The notes: a model not told the origin generated them from the sequence alone. Shown: positions 18,446-28,601, counted from the first letter of the stretch. The stretch is DNA of 64,000 nucleotides from Pseudomonas sp. F(2018) (GCF_005508865.1 NZ_SCOM01000001.1:1-64000), one strand, 5' to 3'. Translations and numbers: made by a program.

Positions 18446-19345
18446 ATGAACGAGTTGCTCCACAGCCTGGACTGGGTGCTGCCGCTGCGCAGCGACGGGC
18501 TGACCCCGCTGATGCGTTTTTTCACCCTGCTCGGCTACGAGAAATTCATCCTATTCTTCCTGCCGCTGGGCTACTGGGCCTGGAACCGCGGGGTGTTCCT
18601 GCGCCTGCTGGTGCTGGTGGCGCTCACCGCACTGCTCAACGCCTGGCTCAAGGATTTCTGGCAGGACCCGCGGCCGGACATCGCCCTGCGCATGGACCAC
18701 GAGGTGGGCGACAGCTTCGGCCTACCCAGCGGCCATGCGCAGATCGCCGTGGTGATCTGGTTCTGGCTGGCCTGGGAGCTGCGCCGTACCTGGGCCTGGC
18801 TGGTGGCCGCGGTAGTGGCCGTGGGCATCATCTTCAGCCGTCTGTACCTGGGCGCCCATGATGTGGAGGACGTACTCGGCGGCTCGCTGCTGGGCGTCGC
18901 CACCCTCGTCGTGTTCGAGTTCGCGCGGCGCTGGAGCGGCTGGCGCGAAAGCCATGCCGGCTGGCACCTGGGCCTGATCCTGCTGGTGTTCCTGGCCGCC
19001 TGGCTGAGTTGGCCGGGCGAGGCGCCGAGCTATGTGCCGCTGCTGGCGGGCATGTTGGTCGGCGTGCTGTTCGGTTACCGAAACCTAGTATTTTCCGCCG
19101 AGGTCGCCGTCTGGCGGCGCGTGGCCGCGGCGGTGCTCGGTGCGCTGGCCTTTATCCTGCTGCAGAAGGGCTTGAAGCTGCTGGGCGACGCCTGGCCGCT
19201 GCAGCCGTTGGCCTGGCAGGGCCTGCGCGGCTTGGCGATGGGGCTGTTCGTGGCCTGGCTGATGCCGTGGCTGCTGGTGCGCGCGGGACTGCTGACGGCG
19301 GTGCGCCGCGAAGAGCCGGTGGCGCCGCTCGGCGCGGTCGCCTAA
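18446..19345 (+). CDS. PAP2-family membrane phosphatase
   Basis: The 299-residue integral membrane protein has the three PAP2 signature motifs: KDFWQDPRP (residues 69-77), PSGH (94-97) and SRLYLGAHDVEDVLGG near 134-149, which supply the phosphate-binding Lys/Arg and the catalytic histidines. About seven hydrophobic segments are seen, extended at the C-terminus beyond the core domain. It probably dephosphorylates a lipid phosphate such as undecaprenyl pyrophosphate or phosphatidate. The ATG follows GCAAGGACCGCC. It is transcribed alone and converges on ispA. Confidence 0.88.
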   Translation: MNELLHSLDWVLPLRSDGLTPLMRFFTLLGYEKFILFFLPLGYWAWNRGVFLRLLVLVALTALLNAWLKDFWQDPRPDIALRMDHEVGDSFGLPSGHAQIAVVIWFWLAWELRRTWAWLVAAVVAVGIIFSRLYLGAHDVEDVLGGSLLGVATLVVFEFARRWSGWRESHAGWHLGLILLVFLAAWLSWPGEAPSYVPLLAGMLVGVLFGYRNLVFSAEVAVWRRVAAAVLGALAFILLQKGLKLLGDAWPLQPLAWQGLRGLAMGLFVAWLMPWLLVRAGLLTAVRREEPVAPLGAVA

Positions 19346-19366
19346 GGGAAGTGGGTCTGTAGGGAG

Positions 19367-19395
19367 AAGCCCGCGACTTGGATCGCGCGGGCTTT
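19367..19395 (+). terminator. Hairpin between convergent PAP2 and ispA genes
   Basis: AAGCCCGCG (19367-19375) pairs perfectly with CGCGGGCTT (19386-19394). Only a short T-run follows on the plus strand and none on the minus strand. Its position between convergent genes supports a terminator role. Confidence 0.5.
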
Positions 19396-19410
19396 ACCTG
19401 CCCTACATGG

Positions 19411-20298
19411 CTAGCTGCGCCGTTCGACTATATAGCGGGCCAGCTCACGCAGCGGCTCGGCGCTGTCGCCGAACGAGCGCAGGGCGTGCAGGGCCTGGTC
19501 GCGTAGCTCCAGGGCATAGGCCTTGGCCTGCTCCAGGCCGAGCAGGGCGGGGTAGGTCGGCTTATGGTTGGCTTCGTCCTTGCCCTGAGTCTTGCCCAGG
19601 GTGGCGGTGTCGCTTTCAACGTCGAGGATGTCGTCCTGCACCTGGAACGCCAGGCCCACGGCCCGGGCGTACTGCTGCAGCGAGCGCAGGCCGGCCAGGT
19701 CGGCCTTGCCGCTGGCCAGGGCGCCGAGCTGCACGCTGGCCTCGATCAGTGCACCGGTCTTGTGTCGGTGCATGGTTTCCAGGGCCTGCTGGTCGAGCTG
19801 GCGACCGACCGATTCCAGGTCGATGGCCTGTCCGCCTACCATGCCGGCCGGGCCGGCGGCGCGGGCCAGGCCGAGGACCATGGATAGGCGCAGGTCCGGA
19901 TCCAGCGGATTGCGCCGGGCATCGGCCAGGGCTTCGAAGGCCAGGCTCTGCAGGCCGTCACCGGCGAGGATGGCGCAGGCCTCGTCGTAGGCGATATGGG
20001 TGGTCGGCTGGCCACGGCGCAGGTCGTCGTCGTCCATGGCCGGCAGATCGTCGTGCACCAGCGAGTAGGCGTGGATCAGCTCCACCGCGCAGGCGGCGCC
20101 ATCGGCGCGGTCGAGGTCACCTTCCAGCGCCTCGCAGGCGGCGTATACCAGCAGCGGGCGGACGCGCTTGCCACCGTTGACCACGCTGTAGCGCATGGCC
20201 TGGTACAGGCGGGCCAACTCGCTGCGCGGGGCATCGAAGAGTTCTTCCAGCGCGGCATCGACCCGCGCCTGGCAGCGCTGCTGGTACGCGGCGATCAT
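19411..20298 (-). CDS. ispA: Farnesyl diphosphate synthase (polyprenyl synthetase)
   Basis: IspA builds geranyl and farnesyl diphosphate from IPP and DMAPP. The 295-residue protein has the [11 protein letters not shown] motif near residue 40, the first aspartate-rich motif in [14 protein letters not shown] near 83-96 and the second, [12 protein letters not shown], near 220-231, typical of short-chain trans-prenyltransferases. Its start overlaps the xseB stop by 4 nt, the standard xseB-ispA coupling. dxs, the usual third member, is separated here by the btuB-side genes, the carboxylase and the PAP2 gene. Confidence 0.95.
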   Translation of the reverse strand: MIAAYQQRCQARVDAALEELFDAPRSELARLYQAMRYSVVNGGKRVRPLLVYAACEALEGDLDRADGAACAVELIHAYSLVHDDLPAMDDDDLRRGQPTTHIAYDEACAILAGDGLQSLAFEALADARRNPLDPDLRLSMVLGLARAAGPAGMVGGQAIDLESVGRQLDQQALETMHRHKTGALIEASVQLGALASGKADLAGLRSLQQYARAVGLAFQVQDDILDVESDTATLGKTQGKDEANHKPTYPALLGLEQAKAYALELRDQALHALRSFGDSAEPLRELARYIVERRS

Positions 20299-20537
20299 GC
20301 CTGTTCGTCCGCGTCGAAGGGCACTTCCTCCAGTTCGCCGTCACGCTCCAGCAGTTGCTGGACCTTCTGCTCGGCCTGGGCCAGAGCGGCCTGGCAATCG
20401 CGGGTCAGGCCGATGCCCTGCTCGAAGGCGGTCAGCGAATCTTCCAGGGAAAGCTCGCCGCTCTCCAGGCGCTCGACCAGGGTCTGCAGGTCGGCGAGGG
20501 ATTTTTCGAAATCGACGGCGGCTTTCTTGCGGGCCAT
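20295..20537 (-). CDS. xseB: Exodeoxyribonuclease VII small subunit
   Basis: XseB is the small subunit of exonuclease VII, a complex that degrades single-stranded DNA. The 80-residue product has the family pattern [20 protein letters not shown] followed by [12 protein letters not shown] and a coiled-coil C-terminus ([14 protein letters not shown]). ATG 20537 gives [10 protein letters not shown], the usual start; a longer in-frame extension upstream is alanine/proline-rich and has no homology. It is followed by ispA with a 4-nt overlap. The large subunit xseA is not in this window. Confidence 0.94.
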   Translation of the reverse strand: MARKKAAVDFEKSLADLQTLVERLESGELSLEDSLTAFEQGIGLTRDCQAALAQAEQKVQQLLERDGELEEVPFDADEQA

Positions 20538-20569
20538 GGGACGGGCTCTCGGCTCTGTTAAGTCGTGGG

Positions 20570-21280
20570 TCAGAAGCGCAGGACTTCGCCGTTGCTGCGG
20601 GTCGGCGCCACCAGCGGGATGCGCGGTTGCTGCTCGGCCTTGGGCTTGGCTGGCTTCGGGGTGACGGCCGGCTTGGGCGCCTCGGCGATCGGCTGGTTGC
20701 GCAGCGGCTCGATGGCTTCGGCCAGGCGCTGGGCCAGCTGGCGCAGCAGACGGCTCTGGGCCTGGACCTGGTCGGCGGTGGTGCCGCTGTGGGCCTCTTC
20801 CAGGCGCAGCAGCTGGCTGTCGCGCAGCTGGCCGCCCTTGTCCAGCAGGCGCCACTGGGCTTCCAGCACGGCCGGATGGGACGGCCCGGAGTCGAGGCGG
20901 ATGATGTTCAGCAGCACCTGCACGTCCGGCTTGAAGTCGGCGGCGGTGGTGGGGGCCAGCACGGTGCGCTGGCTATCCAGGCGCCAGGCCAGCTGGCGCA
21001 GCAGCAACTGGTCGATGTCGGCGGCCAGGCTGCCGGCCCAGCGCGCGTCGTCGGCGGCCAGCAGGCTGCCGTCGGTCTGGCGTTGCAGCAGGGTCTCGCG
21101 TTGCAGGTAGTCGGCCACCGAGACGGGGCCGAGCAGCACGGCCAGGCCCTGGGGTTGGGTGGGGATGGCGGCGTTGCCGTTGTCCAGCTGGTACAGCGGT
21201 ATCGGCTTGTGCGCCGTGCAGCCAGCCAGGCCGAGGAGGCCGGTCAGCAGCAGTACGGAAGAAAGGCGCAGCAGTTTCAT
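20570..21280 (-). CDS. PqiC/YmbA-like outer-membrane lipoprotein
   Basis: The 236-residue protein has a lipoprotein signal with lipobox LAGC (C21) followed by Thr. The body resembles the PqiC/YmbA family of ABC-type transport auxiliary lipoproteins, which work with MCE-type PqiAB lipid transporters: YQLDN near the mature start, a [14 protein letters not shown] segment and a long helical C-terminal half. An A/P/K-rich tail (about 195-225) is added at the end. No pqiA or pqiB gene is adjacent, so the partner must lie elsewhere if the assignment is right. Confidence 0.75.
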   Translation of the reverse strand: MKLLRLSSVLLLTGLLGLAGCTAHKPIPLYQLDNGNAAIPTQPQGLAVLLGPVSVADYLQRETLLQRQTDGSLLAADDARWAGSLAADIDQLLLRQLAWRLDSQRTVLAPTTAADFKPDVQVLLNIIRLDSGPSHPAVLEAQWRLLDKGGQLRDSQLLRLEEAHSGTTADQVQAQSRLLRQLAQRLAEAIEPLRNQPIAEAPKPAVTPKPAKPKAEQQPRIPLVAPTRSNGEVLRF

Positions 21281-21415
21281 CGGTTCACCTGAGGGCCGCG
21301 CGGGCGGCCGTGATCGTACGTCAAGGCCGCGTATGATCCGTCAAAGCGGCCGCAGACTCCAGTCCGCGGCGCTCTACGGCATGCCTTGCGCGCTGCGCTT
21401 GAGCGCAGCGGCGGC

Positions 21416-23674
21416 TCAGGCCGGGGTTTCCACCAGTAGCGAATCGACGCGCTGGAAGCCGCGTGGCAGCTTGTTGCCGCGCCGTCCGCGCTCGCCCTTG
21501 TAGTGCTCCAGGTCGTCCGGCTTGAGCGACAGGGTGCGCTTGCCGGCCTGCAGCACCAAGGTGGCGCCGGCGGGTAGCACGGCCAGGTCGGTGAGGTATT
21601 CCTCGCGGCTGGCCACGCGCTCACCGGGGATGCCGATGATCTTGTTGCCCTTGCCTTTGCCCAGCTGCGGCAGGTCGCGCACCGGGAACAACAGCAGGCG
21701 ACCCTCGGTGGTCACCGCCGCCAGCCAGTCGTCCTCGACACTGGCCACCGGCTTGGGCGGCACCACCAGCGAGCCGTTGGGCAGACTGAGCAGGGTCTTG
21801 CCGGCCTTATTCTTGGCCTGCAGGTCTTCGCCCTTGACCACGAAGCCGTAGCCGGCGTCCGAGGCGATCACGTACAGGGCGCTGTCTTCCGGCAGCAGCA
21901 CGCAGTCGAAAGTGGCTCCCGGCGGCGGCTGCAGACGGCCGGTAAGCGGCTCGCCCTGGCCGCGTGCCGACGGCAGCGAGTGGGCGGCCAGCGAGTAGCT
22001 GCGCCCAGTGGAGTCGATAAATACGGCGTACTGGTTCGAGCGGCCCGGCGCGGCGGCCTTGAAGCCGTCGCCAGCTTTATAGGAAAGCCCGGTCGCGTCG
22101 ATATCGTGGCCCTTGGCGCAACGTACCCAGCCTTTTTCCGAGAGCACCACGGTGACCGGTTCGGTCGGCATCAGCTCGGTTTCCGACAGGGCGCGGGCCT
22201 CGGCACGGGCGACGATCGGCGAGCGGCGGTCATCGCCGTACTTTTCGGCGTCGTCGAGGATTTCCTGGCGCACCAGCTTCTTCAGCTTGGCTTCGCTGCC
22301 GAGCAGGGCCAGCAGCTTGGCGCGCTCCTTGGCCAGCTCGTCCTGCTCGCCACGGATCTTCATTTCCTCCAGGCGGGCCAGCTGGCGCAGGCGGGTGTCG
22401 AGGATGTAGTCGGCCTGGATGTCGGTGAGACCGAAGCGCTCCATCAGCACCGGCTTGGGTTGGTCCTCGGTACGGATGATATGGATCACTTCATCCAGGT
22501 TGAGGAAGGCGGTGAGCAAGCCTTCCAACAGGTGCAGGCGCTTCTCGACCTTGTCCAGGCGGAACTGCAGGCGGCGGCGCACGGTGCCGACGCGGTACAC
22601 CAGCCACTCCGTGAGCAGGGTACGCAGGTCTTTCACCTGCGGCTTGCCGTCCAGGCCGATGACGTTGGTGTTGACCCGGTAGCTGGACTCCAGGTCGGTG
22701 GTGGCGAACAGGTGGGTCATCAGCTCGTCGGCATCCACGCGGTTGGAGCGAGGGATGATGACGATGCGGCAGGGGTTTTCGTGGTCCGACTCGTCGCGCA
22801 GGTCGGCGACCATCGGCAGCTTCTTGGCCTGCATCTGCGCGGCGATCTGCTCCAGCACCTTGGCCCCGGAGACCTGGTGCGGCAGGGCGGTGACCACGAT
22901 GTCGCCGTCCTCGACGCGGTACACGGCGCGCATGCGCACCGAGCCGCGGCCGGTCTCGTAGATCTTCAGCAGGTCGGCCTTGGGCGTGATGACTTCCGCC
23001 TCGGTGGGGAAGTCCGGGCCCTGGATGTGCTCGCACAGCTGCTCGACCGTGGCGCTCGGCTCATCCAGCAGGCGCACGCAGGCGCTGGCCACTTCCCTGA
23101 GGTTGTGCGGCGGCACGTCGGTGGCCATGCCCACGGCGATGCCGGTGGTGCCATTCAACAAGAGGTTGGGCAGGCGCGCTGGCAGGGTGGCCGGCTCGTC
23201 CAGGGTGCCATCGAAGTTCGGCACCCAGTCCACGGTGCCCTGGCCCAGCTCGGCCAGCAGCACTTCCGAATAGCGCGACAGGCGCGCCTCGGTGTAACGC
23301 ATGGCGGCGAAGGACTTGGGATCGTCCGGCGCACCCCAGTTGCCCTGGCCGTCGACCAGGGTGTAGCGGTAGCTGAACGGCTGCGCCATCAGCACCATGG
23401 CCTCGTAGCAGGCGCTGTCGCCGTGGGGGTGGAACTTGCCGAGCACGTCGCCGACGGTGCGCGCCGACTTCTTGTGCTTGGAGTCGGCGTCCAGGCCCAG
23501 CTCGCTCATGGCGTAGATGATGCGGCGCTGCACGGGTTTGAGGCCGTCGCCGATATGCGGCAGGGCGCGGTCCATGATCACGTACATGGAGTAGTTGAGA
23601 TAAGCCTGCTCGGTGAAGTCGGCGAGGGAACGTCGTTCCACGCCTTCCAGGCTCAAATCGAGGGTGTCGCTCAT
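21416..23674 (-). CDS. parC: DNA topoisomerase IV subunit A
   Basis: ParC is the DNA-cleaving subunit of topoisomerase IV, which decatenates daughter chromosomes. The 752-residue protein has the catalytic tyrosine Y127 in [11 protein letters not shown], the breakage-reunion domain and a C-terminal beta-pinwheel. In the quinolone-resistance region the sequence is [10 protein letters not shown] with S87 and E91, the unaltered, drug-sensitive form at the two best-known positions. It lies 13 nt after the retropepsin gene, in the same run as parE but separated from it by two genes. Confidence 0.96.
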   Translation of the reverse strand: MSDTLDLSLEGVERRSLADFTEQAYLNYSMYVIMDRALPHIGDGLKPVQRRIIYAMSELGLDADSKHKKSARTVGDVLGKFHPHGDSACYEAMVLMAQPFSYRYTLVDGQGNWGAPDDPKSFAAMRYTEARLSRYSEVLLAELGQGTVDWVPNFDGTLDEPATLPARLPNLLLNGTTGIAVGMATDVPPHNLREVASACVRLLDEPSATVEQLCEHIQGPDFPTEAEVITPKADLLKIYETGRGSVRMRAVYRVEDGDIVVTALPHQVSGAKVLEQIAAQMQAKKLPMVADLRDESDHENPCRIVIIPRSNRVDADELMTHLFATTDLESSYRVNTNVIGLDGKPQVKDLRTLLTEWLVYRVGTVRRRLQFRLDKVEKRLHLLEGLLTAFLNLDEVIHIIRTEDQPKPVLMERFGLTDIQADYILDTRLRQLARLEEMKIRGEQDELAKERAKLLALLGSEAKLKKLVRQEILDDAEKYGDDRRSPIVARAEARALSETELMPTEPVTVVLSEKGWVRCAKGHDIDATGLSYKAGDGFKAAAPGRSNQYAVFIDSTGRSYSLAAHSLPSARGQGEPLTGRLQPPPGATFDCVLLPEDSALYVIASDAGYGFVVKGEDLQAKNKAGKTLLSLPNGSLVVPPKPVASVEDDWLAAVTTEGRLLLFPVRDLPQLGKGKGNKIIGIPGERVASREEYLTDLAVLPAGATLVLQAGKRTLSLKPDDLEHYKGERGRRGNKLPRGFQRVDSLLVETPA

Positions 23675-23687
23675 GCGTGCCTCATGG

Positions 23688-24215
23688 TCATTTCAGTGAA
23701 GTCGATTGGCGCAGCACCAGGGTGCCGCCCTTCTGAGTGAATTCGAGTTGCTTGAGGGCGCTCATGCCGAGCAGCACCTCGTCGCCGTCCATGCCGGGGG
23801 TGATCAGCGCCGCCACGTTGCGCAGCTGAATATCGCCCAGTTGCAGCAGACCGAGACGGGTGCGCGCACCGGTGACGGTGCCATTAGCGGTGCGGATCTG
23901 CACCGGCGCGCCCGGCTGCAGGCCCAGTTCGCTGGCCAGTTTCTGCGGTACGGCCACGGCCGTGGCGCCGGTGTCGAGCAGGAAGGTCACGGTCCGGCCG
24001 TCGATCTGCCCGTCCAGCACGTAGTGACCGCCGCGGCTGCTGGCCAGGCGTACCTCGATGTAGCCATCGCCGTGTACCGATTGCGGCTGGCGATTGGGGT
24101 GGTCGCGCTGCTCTTCCCAATTGCCGAACCAGTGCGTGGCCAAGGCCAGGGCCGCGACCCAGGCCAGGATCAGCATCACGCGGGCGGCGCGCTGGCCGGC
24201 GGGTCTGTCGCTCAC
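23688..24215 (-). CDS. Membrane-anchored retropepsin-like aspartic protease
   Basis: The 175-residue protein has an N-terminal transmembrane anchor (about 12-28), a linker and a single retropepsin-like domain with [12 protein letters not shown] (D81-T82-G83) and [10 protein letters not shown] near the end, as in the TIGR02281 family. It should act as a dimer facing the periplasm. Its GTG start at 24215 overlaps the upstream esterase-like gene (GTGA), and parC follows 13 nt later. It is a shorter relative of the secreted protein at 7182-7835. Its physiological substrate is unknown. Confidence 0.86.
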   Translation of the reverse strand: MSDRPAGQRAARVMLILAWVAALALATHWFGNWEEQRDHPNRQPQSVHGDGYIEVRLASSRGGHYVLDGQIDGRTVTFLLDTGATAVAVPQKLASELGLQPGAPVQIRTANGTVTGARTRLGLLQLGDIQLRNVAALITPGMDGDEVLLGMSALKQLEFTQKGGTLVLRQSTSLK

Positions 24216-25204
24216 GGTGCGTTCCAGCCGCCGACCGGCGCTTTGAAGTGCCACAGCAGCGGCCGGCTCTCGCCATCGGCGCGGGCCAGGTCGTTGTTGT
24301 CCAGGCCCAGCCAGGCCCCGTCCTGGTCCAGCCACAGGGCCTCGGCATTGCCATAGGGTTCGGGGTAGACGCGACCCTCGGCCAGGGCGGCAGCGGCGAA
24401 CGACCAGCACTTCTGCTCCGCGCCGGTGGCCGGGTCGCGGCGGCAGATGCGTTGTTCCAGGCGCTCCAGGCTGAACAGCTTGTCTTCCAGATAGGCCAGG
24501 TCGCCGAAGCTGCGCGGGTGGCGTGCATCGCTCTGCGGCGTGAGCGGCGAGCGCAGCTGGCCGGCTTCGGACATCAGGATGCAGCCGCCGGTGCAGCGCC
24601 AGCGGCCCTTGTCCTTGTGCAGCACCAGCAAGCCGCGGCGCTCGCGCTCGGCGGCCAGCCACAGGCGCTCGCCGGCTGGGTCGATGACCAGGCCTTCGAG
24701 CAGGGCGTTGTGGCGCAGCAGCATGCCACTGGCGCGGGCCTGGCGTATCAGACCTTCGGGCAGTGGCAGCCATTCGGCGATGCCGCTGGGGCCGACCTGC
24801 AGCAGGGCGACATGCGCCTCGCTGAGCAGGTAACGGTTGCCCTTGTCGTCGCAGCTGATGCTCTCGAAATCCAGCTCACCCTGGCGCACCAGGTTGGCCG
24901 CCCAGGTGCGCATGCGCAGGCCCCAGGGCAGGGTGCTGGTCGGCACCGGCGGCGCGGTGAAGGTCTCGGCCTCGGCCTGCCAGGCGGTGTCGCCCGGCTG
25001 CAGGCGATACAGACGGTCGTCCTCGCGATCGGACACCGCCAGCCATTCCGCGCCGCAGCGGGTCAGGCCGGACAGGTTGCCGCCGGCCATGCCGTCCAGC
25101 GCATGCTCGGCCAGCAGCTCCAGCTCGGCCGGTTGCGCGGGCTTGTCGGCCGCGGCCGCCGTGCAGGCGAACAGCAGGCCGGCGAGGGCGAGGCTCAGCC
25201 TCAC
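24212..25204 (-). CDS. Secreted esterase-like/phytase-like beta-propeller protein
   Basis: The 330-residue protein has a signal peptide (about 1-19, ending AAAA) and a repetitive beta-strand pattern with segments such as LSGLTRCGAEWLAVSDRED, FESISCDDKGNRYLLSE and AEALWLDQDGAWLGLDNND. These suit the family called esterase-like activity of phytase, a probable beta-propeller. Several cysteine pairs would suit an oxidising periplasm. Its GTG start overlaps the parE stop and its end overlaps the retropepsin gene, so it is embedded in the parE-parC operon. Enzymatic activity is unproven. Confidence 0.78.
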   Translation of the reverse strand: MRLSLALAGLLFACTAAAADKPAQPAELELLAEHALDGMAGGNLSGLTRCGAEWLAVSDREDDRLYRLQPGDTAWQAEAETFTAPPVPTSTLPWGLRMRTWAANLVRQGELDFESISCDDKGNRYLLSEAHVALLQVGPSGIAEWLPLPEGLIRQARASGMLLRHNALLEGLVIDPAGERLWLAAERERRGLLVLHKDKGRWRCTGGCILMSEAGQLRSPLTPQSDARHPRSFGDLAYLEDKLFSLERLEQRICRRDPATGAEQKCWSFAAAALAEGRVYPEPYGNAEALWLDQDGAWLGLDNNDLARADGESRPLLWHFKAPVGGWNAP

Positions 25205-27099
25205 GCGATGACCTCGGCCAGGTTGCCTTTGGATTCCAGCCAGCTCTTGCGGTCGCCGGCGCGCTTCTTGGCGAGCAGCATGTCCATCACTTCGCGGGTC
25301 GCCTCGAAGTCGTCCAGGCCCAGCTGCACCAGGCGGCGGGTGTTGGGGTCCATGGTGGTCTCGCGCAGCTGCGGCGGGTTCATCTCGCCGAGGCCCTTGA
25401 AGCGGGTGACCTGCGGCTTGCCGCGGCGCTTCTCGGCCACCAGGCGGTCGAGGATGCCGTCGCGCTCGGCGTCGTCGAGGGCGTAGAAGATTTCCTTGCC
25501 CAGGTCGATGCGGTACAGCGGCGGCATGGCCACGTAGACGTGGCCGGCTTCCACCAGCGGACGGAAGTGGCGCACGAACAGGGCGCAGAGCAGGGTGGCG
25601 ATATGCAGGCCGTCGGAGTCGGCGTCGGCGAGGATGCAGATCTTGCCGTAGCGCAGTTGCGACAGGTCGGCCGAGCCCGGATCGATGCCGATGGCCACGG
25701 CGATGTCGTGGACTTCCTGGGAGGCGAGGACTTCGCCGCCGTCGACTTCCCAGGTGTTCAGGATCTTGCCGCGCAGCGGCATGATGGCCTGGAACTCCTT
25801 GTCGCGGGCCTGCTTGGCGGAGCCGCCGGCGGAGTCACCCTCCACCAGGAACAGCTCGGAGCGCATCGGGTCTTGCCCTGCGCAGTCGGCCAGCTTGCCG
25901 GGCAGCGCCGGACCCTGGGTGATTTTCTTGCGTTCGACCTTCTTGCCGGCTTTGAGGCGGCGCCCGGCGTTGCCGATGGCCTGCTCGGCCAACAGCAGGC
26001 CGGTTTCCGGGTGGGCGTTGAGCCACAGGCTGAAGGCGTCTTTCACGACTCCTGAAACGAAGGCCGACGCCTCGCGGGAGGACAGGCGCTCCTTGGTCTG
26101 GCCGGAGAACTGGGCGTCCTGCATCTTCATCGAGAGGACGAAGGCGATACGTTCCCAGACGTCTTCCGGGGCCAACTTGACGCCACGCGGCAGCAGGTTG
26201 CGGAACTCGCAGAACTCACGCATGGCGTCCAGCAGGCCCTGGCGCAGGCCATTGACGTGGGTGCCGCCCTGGGCGGTGGGAATCAGGTTGACGTAGCTCT
26301 CCTGCAGCGACTCGCCGCCTTCGGGCAGCCACAGCAGGGCCCAGTCGACCGCCTCCTTGTTGCCGGCCAGGCTGCCGCAGAACGGCTCGTCGGGCAGGCG
26401 CACGAATTCGCTGACGGCGTCGACGAGGTAGGAGCGCAGGCCGTCCTCGAAGTACCAGCGGGTGGTCTCGCCGTTGTTCTTGTCGGTGAAGGTGACTTCC
26501 AGGCCCGGGCACAGCACGGCCTTGGCCTTCAGCACATGCTTCAGGCGGCTGATGGAGAACTTGGGCGAATCGAAGTATTTCGGATCGGGCCAGAAGCGCA
26601 CGCTGGTGCCGGTATTGCGCTTGCCGACCGTGCCGATGATTTCCAGGTCGGTGGCCTTGAAGCCGTCGGCGAAGGTCATGCGGTATTCGCTGCCATCGCG
26701 CTTGACCTTGACCTCGACCTGATTGGACAGGGCGTTCACCACCGAGATACCCACGCCGTGCAGGCCGCCGGAGAACTGGTAGTTCTTGTTGGAGAACTTG
26801 CCGCCGGCGTGCAGCTTGGTGAGGATCAGCTCGACGCCGGGAATGCCTTCCTCCGGGTGGATGTCGACCGGCATGCCGCGGCCGTCGTCGACCACTTCCA
26901 GCGAGTTGTCCTCGTGGAGGATCACCTGGATCGATTTGGCGTGACCGGCCAGCGCCTCGTCGACGCTGTTGTCGATGACTTCCTGGGCCAGATGGTTGGG
27001 CCGCGCGGTGTCGGTGTACATGCCCGGGCGCTTGCGCACCGGGTCCAGACCGGACAGTACTTCGATGGCATCGGCGTTGTAGGCGTTCTGCTGGGCCAT
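25201..27099 (-). CDS. parE: DNA topoisomerase IV subunit B
   Basis: ParE is the ATPase subunit of topoisomerase IV. The 632-residue protein has a GHKL ATPase domain (EVIDNSVDEA with the Mg-binding Asn, DDGRGMPVDIHPEEG, and GLHGVGISVVNALS), a transducer domain, and a TOPRIM domain (LFLVEGDSAGGSAKQARD and DADSDGLHI motifs), then the C-terminal GFKGLGEMNP-type segment. It starts 15 nt after yqiA ends and overlaps the next gene by 4 nt. Confidence 0.96.
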   Translation of the reverse strand: MAQQNAYNADAIEVLSGLDPVRKRPGMYTDTARPNHLAQEVIDNSVDEALAGHAKSIQVILHEDNSLEVVDDGRGMPVDIHPEEGIPGVELILTKLHAGGKFSNKNYQFSGGLHGVGISVVNALSNQVEVKVKRDGSEYRMTFADGFKATDLEIIGTVGKRNTGTSVRFWPDPKYFDSPKFSISRLKHVLKAKAVLCPGLEVTFTDKNNGETTRWYFEDGLRSYLVDAVSEFVRLPDEPFCGSLAGNKEAVDWALLWLPEGGESLQESYVNLIPTAQGGTHVNGLRQGLLDAMREFCEFRNLLPRGVKLAPEDVWERIAFVLSMKMQDAQFSGQTKERLSSREASAFVSGVVKDAFSLWLNAHPETGLLLAEQAIGNAGRRLKAGKKVERKKITQGPALPGKLADCAGQDPMRSELFLVEGDSAGGSAKQARDKEFQAIMPLRGKILNTWEVDGGEVLASQEVHDIAVAIGIDPGSADLSQLRYGKICILADADSDGLHIATLLCALFVRHFRPLVEAGHVYVAMPPLYRIDLGKEIFYALDDAERDGILDRLVAEKRRGKPQVTRFKGLGEMNPPQLRETTMDPNTRRLVQLGLDDFEATREVMDMLLAKKRAGDRKSWLESKGNLAEVIA

Positions 27100-27114
27100 G
27101 GTGTCTCTTGTCTA

Positions 27115-27723
27115 TTAAAGGGTGGAAAAGTCGAAATCGGCCCAGAGCGCCGGGGCGAAGCCGGCCAGCGCGAGGATTTCCGGGATGCGCCGAGCGAAGC
27201 CCTGGTAGCTGTGGTCGCCGCCTTGCTGAATGTCCAGGCTGCAGCCGGCGTAGAAGGCCTCGGCCTGGCGGTAGTCCAGGGTCTCGTCGGCCGTCTGCAG
27301 CCACACGTGGTAACGCGCGGCGTCGCGCGGCTCGGCCACTTCCAGCTCCTGCAGGGCGGCGACATGGTCGTGGGTCAGCAGCCAGGTCTCGTTGGTGTAG
27401 TAGTTGGTCTGCTCGACTTCCTTGCCGCCGAACAGCCGGTGCGGGCGCACCGCCGGGTTGATCAGCAGGGCGGAGAGGCCATGCTGCTCGGCGAGGAAGG
27501 TGGAGTAGTAGCCGCCCAGCGAACTGCCGACCAGCAGCGGCCTGCCCAGTTCGGCGATGGCCGCCTGCAGCTGCTGCATGGCCTGGCGCGGGTGGTGGTG
27601 CAGGGCCGGCACGCGCAGATGCTGAGCGATGCCGCAGTGTTCGGCCACCTTGAGCAGCTGGCTGGCCTTGGTCGAGGCCGGCGAACTGTTCAGGCCGTGG
27701 ATATAAAGGATGCTGGGATTCAT
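27115..27723 (-). CDS. yqiA: YqiA-type esterase
   Basis: This 202-residue alpha/beta hydrolase has IHGLNSSP near the N-terminus and the nucleophile elbow GSSLGGYYS, with a late GGDHSYQGF histidine segment. These mark the YqiA/UPF0227 esterase family found beside parE in E. coli and pseudomonads. Substrates are short esters in vitro for homologues; the cellular role is unclear. It lies between cpdA (62 nt upstream) and parE (15 nt downstream). Confidence 0.9.
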   Translation of the reverse strand: MNPSILYIHGLNSSPASTKASQLLKVAEHCGIAQHLRVPALHHHPRQAMQQLQAAIAELGRPLLVGSSLGGYYSTFLAEQHGLSALLINPAVRPHRLFGGKEVEQTNYYTNETWLLTHDHVAALQELEVAEPRDAARYHVWLQTADETLDYRQAEAFYAGCSLDIQQGGDHSYQGFARRIPEILALAGFAPALWADFDFSTL

Positions 27724-27785
27724 GGAGCGGGAGGCTACAAGCTAGGCGGCGCTAGCCGCAAGCATTGACATGCGGCCTTGCGGAC

Positions 27786-28601
27786 TTAGTAGCCCTTGAT
27801 GCTGTAGTCGACTTCGAAGTCGATGCCGGTGACCCGCGACACGCCGGTCTCCAGCCGTCCGTCGGCGTGCAGGCGCAGCCAGCGGTAGCCGGGGGCCGTG
27901 GTGTCGACCTGGAATTCCTCGCTGCCCGGGGCGAACTGCACGCAGGTGGAGGGCGAGGCGAGCAGGCGGATGCCGCCGCGCTGCTGGTCGAACTCCTGGT
28001 GCACATGGCCCCAGAGCACGGCCTTGACCTGCGGGTGGCGTTCCAGCACGGCGAACAGGGCGTCGGGGTTGCGCACGCCGATGGGCTCCATCCAGCTGCA
28101 GCCGATGGACACCGGGTGATGGTGGAAGCACACCAGATGATGGCGCTCGGGGGCCTGGCTCAGGGCCTGTTCGAGCAGTTGCAGCTGGTCGTCGGCCAGA
28201 TAGCCGGGCACGGCGCCGGGAATCGAGGAGTCGAGCAGGGTGATGCGCCACTTGCCCAGGTCGATCACCGGCTCCAGCAGGTCGCTGCCGTTGCACACTT
28301 CGCGCATGGCCGGCAGCTCGTCATGGTTGCCGGGGAACCAGCGGGCGGCGGTATCGAGGTCGGCGGTGAGGCGGCGGAAGCTCTGGTAGGAGGCCACGCT
28401 GCCGTCCTGGGAGAGATCGCCGGTGGCCAGAATCAGGTCGATGTCGGGCTGTTCCGCCTGCACCCGCTCGACCACCTTTTCCAGGCTGTCGCGGGTGTTC
28501 ATGCCCAGCAGCTTGCCGTCTTCCTCGGCAAAAAGATGACTGTCCGACAACTGCACCAGCAGTACCGGGCGATCGGAGGCAAGAGACGACGGGCGCGACA
28601 A
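27786..28601 (-). CDS. cpdA: 3',5'-cyclic AMP phosphodiesterase CpdA
   Basis: CpdA hydrolyses cAMP and so limits signalling through Vfr/CRP. The 271-residue protein has the metallophosphoesterase ligands D20 and H22 (LSDSHLF), D62 (GDLSQDG), N92 and H93 (GNHDE), a later FHHHP motif and GHVHQ, in class III phosphodiesterase order. A TTG start at 28601 was chosen because an AGGAG motif sits 7 nt before it; the next ATG would cut into the core. The order nudF-yqiB-cpdA-yqiA-parE is as in E. coli. Confidence 0.93.
   Translation of the reverse strand: MSRPSSLASDRPVLLVQLSDSHLFAEEDGKLLGMNTRDSLEKVVERVQAEQPDIDLILATGDLSQDGSVASYQSFRRLTADLDTAARWFPGNHDELPAMREVCNGSDLLEPVIDLGKWRITLLDSSIPGAVPGYLADDQLQLLEQALSQAPERHHLVCFHHHPVSIGCSWMEPIGVRNPDALFAVLERHPQVKAVLWGHVHQEFDQQRGGIRLLASPSTCVQFAPGSEEFQVDTTAPGYRWLRLHADGRLETGVSRVTGIDFEVDYSIKGY

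Noticed and set aside
23394..23450. Quinolone-resistance change in parC
   Set aside because: S87 and E91 are the sensitive-type residues; no alteration is seen at these positions.
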